Assembly: GCA_021166815.1 (NCBI GenBank)
Contig: JAJPEO010000040.1
Coordinates: 1 to 9,565, forward strand
Source of the DNA: Nocardioides sp.
GTDB lineage: Bacteria > Actinomycetota > Actinomycetes > Propionibacteriales > Nocardioidaceae
Reading direction: 5' to 3'
Length of the DNA: 9,565 nt
The translations under genes were made by a program, and so were the position numbers. Shown one piece after another: positions 6,351 through 9,565 of the stretch. The notes beneath the pieces were generated by a model. That model saw nothing but the letters and a program-made list of their open reading frames with translations. It searched no databases and was not told the origin of the DNA. Position 1 is the stretch's first letter. Every line of letters starts with the position of its first letter.

Positions 6351-6637
6351 TGGGCCGACCACTCTGGTTCGCGGCTGGAGCAGGGGTCGGCGTCTACGCC
6401 GCTGCCCGCGCCCGCCGCCTCGCCGACACCCTCACCGCCGACGGCATACGTGATCGCCTCCACGGCTGGAGGATGGGCGCACGCCTCTTCGCCGAGGAGG
6501 TGCGGCAGGGGCGCACCGAACGCGAGGTGGAGCTGCGCGAACAACTCGGGCTCGTGCCGCCGCACGCCCGTGAACTGCACGCAGGCGGGACCCACCGACG
6601 AGAGGTCGGCCCGCCTGTCACCGAGGAGGAGAACTGA
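6350..6637 (+). CDS. DUF6167 family small protein
   Basis: A 95-residue protein of an actinobacterial family with no known function, regularly found directly before alaS. It has a short hydrophobic N-terminal segment (about 4-19, [16 protein letters not shown]), then [17 protein letters not shown] and [23 protein letters not shown] (44-68), which form amphipathic, charge-rich helices, and an acidic end TEEEN. The N-terminal segment may be a short membrane anchor. The start overlaps the preceding stop by one base and is preceded by GAGGA; the stop is one base before alaS, so the three genes are almost certainly co-transcribed and probably coupled. The family call rests on this sequence pattern plus position. 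Confidence 0.85.
   Translation: MGRPLWFAAGAGVGVYAAARARRLADTLTADGIRDRLHGWRMGARLFAEEVRQGRTEREVELREQLGLVPPHARELHAGGTHRREVGPPVTEEEN
6623..6631 (+). promoter_or_regulatory. Strong ribosome binding site GAGGAGGAG setting the alaS start
   Basis: GAGGAGGAG lies 7 bases before ATG 6639 and is the best Shine-Dalgarno sequence in the window. It decides the alaS start: the frame stays open back to an ATG at 6450, but the extra 63 residues would overlap DUF6167 and look unlike any synthetase. The site also encodes the TEEEN end of DUF6167. Confidence 0.9.
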
Positions 6638-6638
6638 G

Positions 6639-9341
6639 ATGGACACCGCCGAGATCCGCAGGCGCTTCCTGGCGCACTTCGAGGCTGCCGGTCACACCGT
6701 GGTGCCGTCGGCCTCCCTGCTCGCCGACGACCCCAACCTGCTGTTCGTGCCGGCCGGCATGGTGCCGTTCAAGCCGTACTTCCTCGGCCAGGAGACGCCT
6801 CCCTACCTCCGAGCCACGAGCGTGCAGAAGTGCGTGCGCACGCCCGACATCGAGGACGTCGGCAAGACCACGCGCCACGGCACGTTCTTCGAGATGTGCG
6901 GCAACTTCTCCTTCGGCGACTACTTCAAGGACGGCGCCATCGAGCTGGCCTGGGACCTGGTGACCAAGCCCGTCGCCGACGGCGGGTTCGGCCTTGAGGA
7001 GTCGCGCCTGTACCCCTCGATCCTGGAGGGCGACGACGAGGCGCTGTCGCACTGGAAGCGCGTGACCGGCCTGCCCGACGAGCGGATCCTGCGGCTGGGC
7101 AAGAAGGAGAACTACTGGTCCATGGGCGTGCCGGGACCCGGCGGTCCGTGCTCGGAGATCCTCTACGACCGCGGCGAGGGCTACGGACCCGCCTTCGACC
7201 CCGCCACCCTCGGTCCGGACATGCCGGTGCCGCTGGAGGACCGGCTGCTGGAGATTTGGAACCTGGTCTTCATGCAGGACGAGCTCTCGGCGGTGCGGTC
7301 CAAGGAGGACTTCGACATCGCGGGCTCGCTGCCCAAGAAGAACATCGACACCGGCATGGGTCTCGAGCGCGTCGCCTTCCTGCAGCAGGGGAAGGAGAAC
7401 ATGTACGAGATCGACGTCATGTTCCCCGTCATCGAGCGCGCCCAGGAGCTCACGGGCAGGCGCTACGGCGCGGACCCCGCTGACGACGTGCGTTTCCGCG
7501 TGGTCGCCGACCACGTGCGTTCGTCGATGATGCTCATCAGCGACGGCGTCACCCCCGGCAACGACGGCCGCGGCTACGTCCTGCGTCGCCTCCTGCGCCG
7601 CGCCGTGCGCTCGATGCGCCTGCTCGGGTGCGAGGACCAGGTGCTCCCCGAGCTCATGCCGGTCTCCCGCGACAAGATGGGCGAGACCTACTCCGAGCTG
7701 CACCGCGACTGGGAGCGCATCTCCACGGTCGCGTTCGCCGAGGAGGACGCCTTCCGGACCACCCTCAAGGCGGGCACCCAGATCTTCGACCTGGCCACCA
7801 CCGAGGTGAAGAAGTCCGGCGGCACCCAGCTCTCGGGCGACCGCGCCTTCGCGCTCCACGACACCTACGGCTTCCCCATCGACCTCACCCTGGAGATGGC
7901 CGCCGAGCAGGGCCTCAGCGTCGACGAGGCCGGGTTCCGCCGGCTCATGGGTGAGCAGCGCGACCGGGCCAAGGCCGATGCCCGCGCCAAGAAGGGCGCG
8001 CACGCCAACACCGCCGCCTACCGGGAGGTCGCCGACAACCTCGGCGCGCCGGTGGAGTTCACCGGCTACACCGAGGTCGTCTCCGACGGAGCCGTGCGCG
8101 GATTGGTGTCCGGAGGCCAGGCGGTGTCGGCCGCGCGTGCGGGGGAGGAGATCGAGGTCGTCCTGGACCGCACGCCGTTCTACGCCGAGGGCGGAGGCCA
8201 GCTCGCGGACACCGGTGTGATCGAGCTCGACAACGGAGCGCGCATCGAGGTCCGCGACGTCCAGTCGCCGATCCGGGGACTGGTCGTCCACAAGGCCGTC
8301 GTGCTCGATGGCGAGGTCACCCTGGGGCTCGGCGCCCACAGCCTCGTCGACACCGAGCGCCGGCGCTCGATCTCGCGCTCCCACACCGCCACGCACATGG
8401 TGCACAAGGCCTTCCGCGAGGCGCTGGGGGAGACCGCCACCCAGGCGGGATCAGAGAACTCCCCGGGACGCTTCCGGTTCGACTTCTCCGCCACCGGCTC
8501 CGTGCCGATGTCGGTGATGGCCGACGTCGAGGCCCGGGTCAACGACCTGGTGCTGGCCGACCTCGAGGTCCACGCCGATTACATGTCCCAGGCCGAGGCC
8601 GTGAAGTCCGGTGCCATGGCGCTCTTCGGCGAGAAGTACGGCGACACCGTGCGCGTGATCTCCGTGGGCGACTGGGCCCGCGAGCTGTGCGGCGGCACCC
8701 ACACCGACCGCTCCGGCCAGCTCGGCGTGGTCAAGCTGCTCGGTGAGTCGTCGATCGGGTCGGGGGTGCGCCGGGTCGAGGCCCTGGTCGGCGGGGACGC
8801 CTACCGCTTCCTCGCGCGCGAGCACGTCATCGTCAACCAGCTCGCCGACGCGCTCAAGGCTCGCCCCGAGGAGCTGCCCGAGCGGGTCAGCTCGATCCTG
8901 GAGAAGCTGCGCGCCGCGGAGAAGGAGATCGAGAAGATCCACCTCGCCCAGCTGCTCGGCGCGAGCGCCGAGCTGGCCGGCGCCGCGACCCAGGTCGGCC
9001 CGGTGAAGTTCGTCGGCCACCACGCGGTCGGCGCGGGCGGGGGTGACGTACGCCAGCTCGCCCTCGACATCCGTGGCAGGCTGCCCCAGGGCGAGCCCGG
9101 CGTCGTGGTGGTGATCGGTGAGGCCGACGGCAAGGTCGCCGTGGTCGCCGCGACCAACGAGCTGGCGCAGGAGCGCGGCATCTCCGCCGGCGACCTGGTC
9201 CGCCTCGTCGGCCCCCTCCTCGGGGGCAAGGGTGGCGGCAAGGCCGACGTCGCGCAGGGCGGTGGCACGGACACCTCGCGGATCGGCGAGGCCCTGCAGC
9301 TCGCCGAGCACGAGGTCGGCAGGCACGCGGTGCAGGGCTGA
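6639..9341 (+). CDS. alaS: Alanyl-tRNA synthetase
   Basis: Cytoplasmic class II synthetase that charges tRNA-Ala with alanine and clears mischarged Ser- and Gly-tRNA-Ala; essential. The 900-residue product is full length. The catalytic domain opens with [19 protein letters not shown] and carries the motif 2 region [19 protein letters not shown] (from 79). The tRNA-recognition domain includes the [15 protein letters not shown] stretch. The editing domain has the zinc-binding residues HTATH (582-586) and CGGTH (684-688), giving H582, H586, C684 and H688. The C-terminal DHHA1 (C-Ala) domain ends with the glycine-rich [15 protein letters not shown] (862-876), which is typical. All key residues are intact and codon use matches the neighbours. 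It lies one base after DUF6167 and five bases before ruvX, in one operon. No T-box leader is visible. Confidence 0.98.
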   Translation: MDTAEIRRRFLAHFEAAGHTVVPSASLLADDPNLLFVPAGMVPFKPYFLGQETPPYLRATSVQKCVRTPDIEDVGKTTRHGTFFEMCGNFSFGDYFKDGAIELAWDLVTKPVADGGFGLEESRLYPSILEGDDEALSHWKRVTGLPDERILRLGKKENYWSMGVPGPGGPCSEILYDRGEGYGPAFDPATLGPDMPVPLEDRLLEIWNLVFMQDELSAVRSKEDFDIAGSLPKKNIDTGMGLERVAFLQQGKENMYEIDVMFPVIERAQELTGRRYGADPADDVRFRVVADHVRSSMMLISDGVTPGNDGRGYVLRRLLRRAVRSMRLLGCEDQVLPELMPVSRDKMGETYSELHRDWERISTVAFAEEDAFRTTLKAGTQIFDLATTEVKKSGGTQLSGDRAFALHDTYGFPIDLTLEMAAEQGLSVDEAGFRRLMGEQRDRAKADARAKKGAHANTAAYREVADNLGAPVEFTGYTEVVSDGAVRGLVSGGQAVSAARAGEEIEVVLDRTPFYAEGGGQLADTGVIELDNGARIEVRDVQSPIRGLVVHKAVVLDGEVTLGLGAHSLVDTERRRSISRSHTATHMVHKAFREALGETATQAGSENSPGRFRFDFSATGSVPMSVMADVEARVNDLVLADLEVHADYMSQAEAVKSGAMALFGEKYGDTVRVISVGDWARELCGGTHTDRSGQLGVVKLLGESSIGSGVRRVEALVGGDAYRFLAREHVIVNQLADALKARPEELPERVSSILEKLRAAEKEIEKIHLAQLLGASAELAGAATQVGPVKFVGHHAVGAGGGDVRQLALDIRGRLPQGEPGVVVVIGEADGKVAVVAATNELAQERGISAGDLVRLVGPLLGGKGGGKADVAQGGGTDTSRIGEALQLAEHEVGRHAVQG

Positions 9342-9346
9342 GGCGC

Positions 9347-9565
9347 GTGCGGTCAGGAGTCAGGCTCGGCATCGATCCCGGCGACGCCCGCATCGGCGTC
9401 GCCCGCAGCGACCCGACGGGCTTCCTCGCGACCCCGGTGGAGACGGTGCGGCGTGGCAAGGGCGACCTGCGTCGCCTCGCGCGCATCGTCGCCGAGGAGG
9501 AGGCCTTCGAGGTGGTCGTCGGCCTGCCCCGGTCGCTCAGCGGCGGCGAGGGGCCGTCCGCGGCG
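9347..9565 (+). CDS. ruvX: RuvX/YqgF family Holliday junction resolvase-like nuclease (3' end outside window)
   Basis: The first 73 residues of a roughly 150-residue RNase H-fold nuclease. Bacterial YqgF/RuvX proteins are annotated as putative Holliday junction resolvases and are implicated in 16S rRNA 5' processing. The opening [19 protein letters not shown] (4-22) carries the first catalytic Asp (D10) and the conserved ARIGVA stretch. The [17 protein letters not shown] segment (from about 56) is the family's second motif. GTG 9347 is the only in-frame start that leaves the first strand intact, and it falls five bases after the alaS stop with an AGG just upstream. The alaS-ruvX pairing is standard in actinobacteria and supports the call. 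The gene is cut by the window edge, so its C-terminal catalytic residues cannot be checked. Confidence 0.94.
   Translation, partial: MRSGVRLGIDPGDARIGVARSDPTGFLATPVETVRRGKGDLRRLARIVAEEEAFEVVVGLPRSLSGGEGPSAA

Noticed and set aside
6450..6638. Upstream in-frame ATG that would lengthen AlaRS by 63 residues
   Set aside because: The added segment overlaps DUF6167 in another frame and does not resemble a synthetase; ATG 6639 has an ideal ribosome binding site and gives the family's normal N terminus.
6618..8405. Long minus-strand open frame opposite alaS
   Set aside because: It lies wholly opposite a certain alaS coding region, has biased V/G/L/E/H composition without any domain, and is expected from high third-position GC.
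1..9565. CRISPR array, insertion sequence, tRNA, rRNA, phage or toxin-antitoxin genes
   Set aside because: I looked through both strands and the short gaps and saw no direct-repeat array, transposase or integrase motifs, cloverleaf-like element or small paired genes.

Overview
The window is a densely packed, high-GC, single-strand stretch of an actinobacterial chromosome. Every gene reads on the + strand, third codon positions are almost always G or C, several starts are GTG, and the longest gap between genes is about 54 bases. The rarA ... small membrane protein, DUF6167, alaS, ruvX order is a housekeeping neighbourhood I know from actinobacteria. The form of the small membrane protein, together with the TIGR03885-type oxidoreductase, makes me favour the Nocardioidaceae. 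The phylum is well supported; the family is an inference.

Layout. (1) 1-1305: the 3' part of a DppF/OppF-type ATPase of a peptide ABC importer; its reading frame runs off the left edge. (2) 1347-2708: rarA (mgsA), the replication-linked AAA+ recombination factor. (3) 2753-3121: a four-helix DUF3054 membrane protein. (4) 3131-4084: a luciferase-like flavin oxidoreductase of the TIGR03885 type. (5) 4139-5812: a GH13 enzyme resembling trehalose synthase. (6) 5847-9565: a compact four-gene unit of a single-pass membrane protein, a DUF6167 protein, alanyl-tRNA synthetase (alaS) and the start of ruvX, which is cut by the right edge.

The clearest regulatory pattern concerns start signals. Five genes (rarA, DUF3054, the oxidoreductase, the GH13 enzyme and the gene at 5847) lack a convincing Shine-Dalgarno sequence. 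Each instead has a -10-like hexamer ending 6 or 7 bases before its start codon, the geometry of leaderless mRNAs. The internal genes of the last unit behave differently: DUF6167 and alaS have textbook GAGGA and GAGGAGGAG ribosome binding sites. The window therefore seems to hold several short, individually promoted transcripts followed by one classical operon.

How the genes relate: alaS and ruvX are housekeeping genes, and the two small proteins before them are their usual escorts. The DUF3054, oxidoreductase and GH13 genes sit between rarA and that block and look like an accessory insert. The oxidoreductase/GH13 pair is the least understood part, with no biochemical link that I can name. I see no CRISPR array, insertion sequence, tRNA, rRNA, phage gene or toxin-antitoxin pair, and no convincing new defence or mobile system. 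Most of the window is ordinary chromosome.
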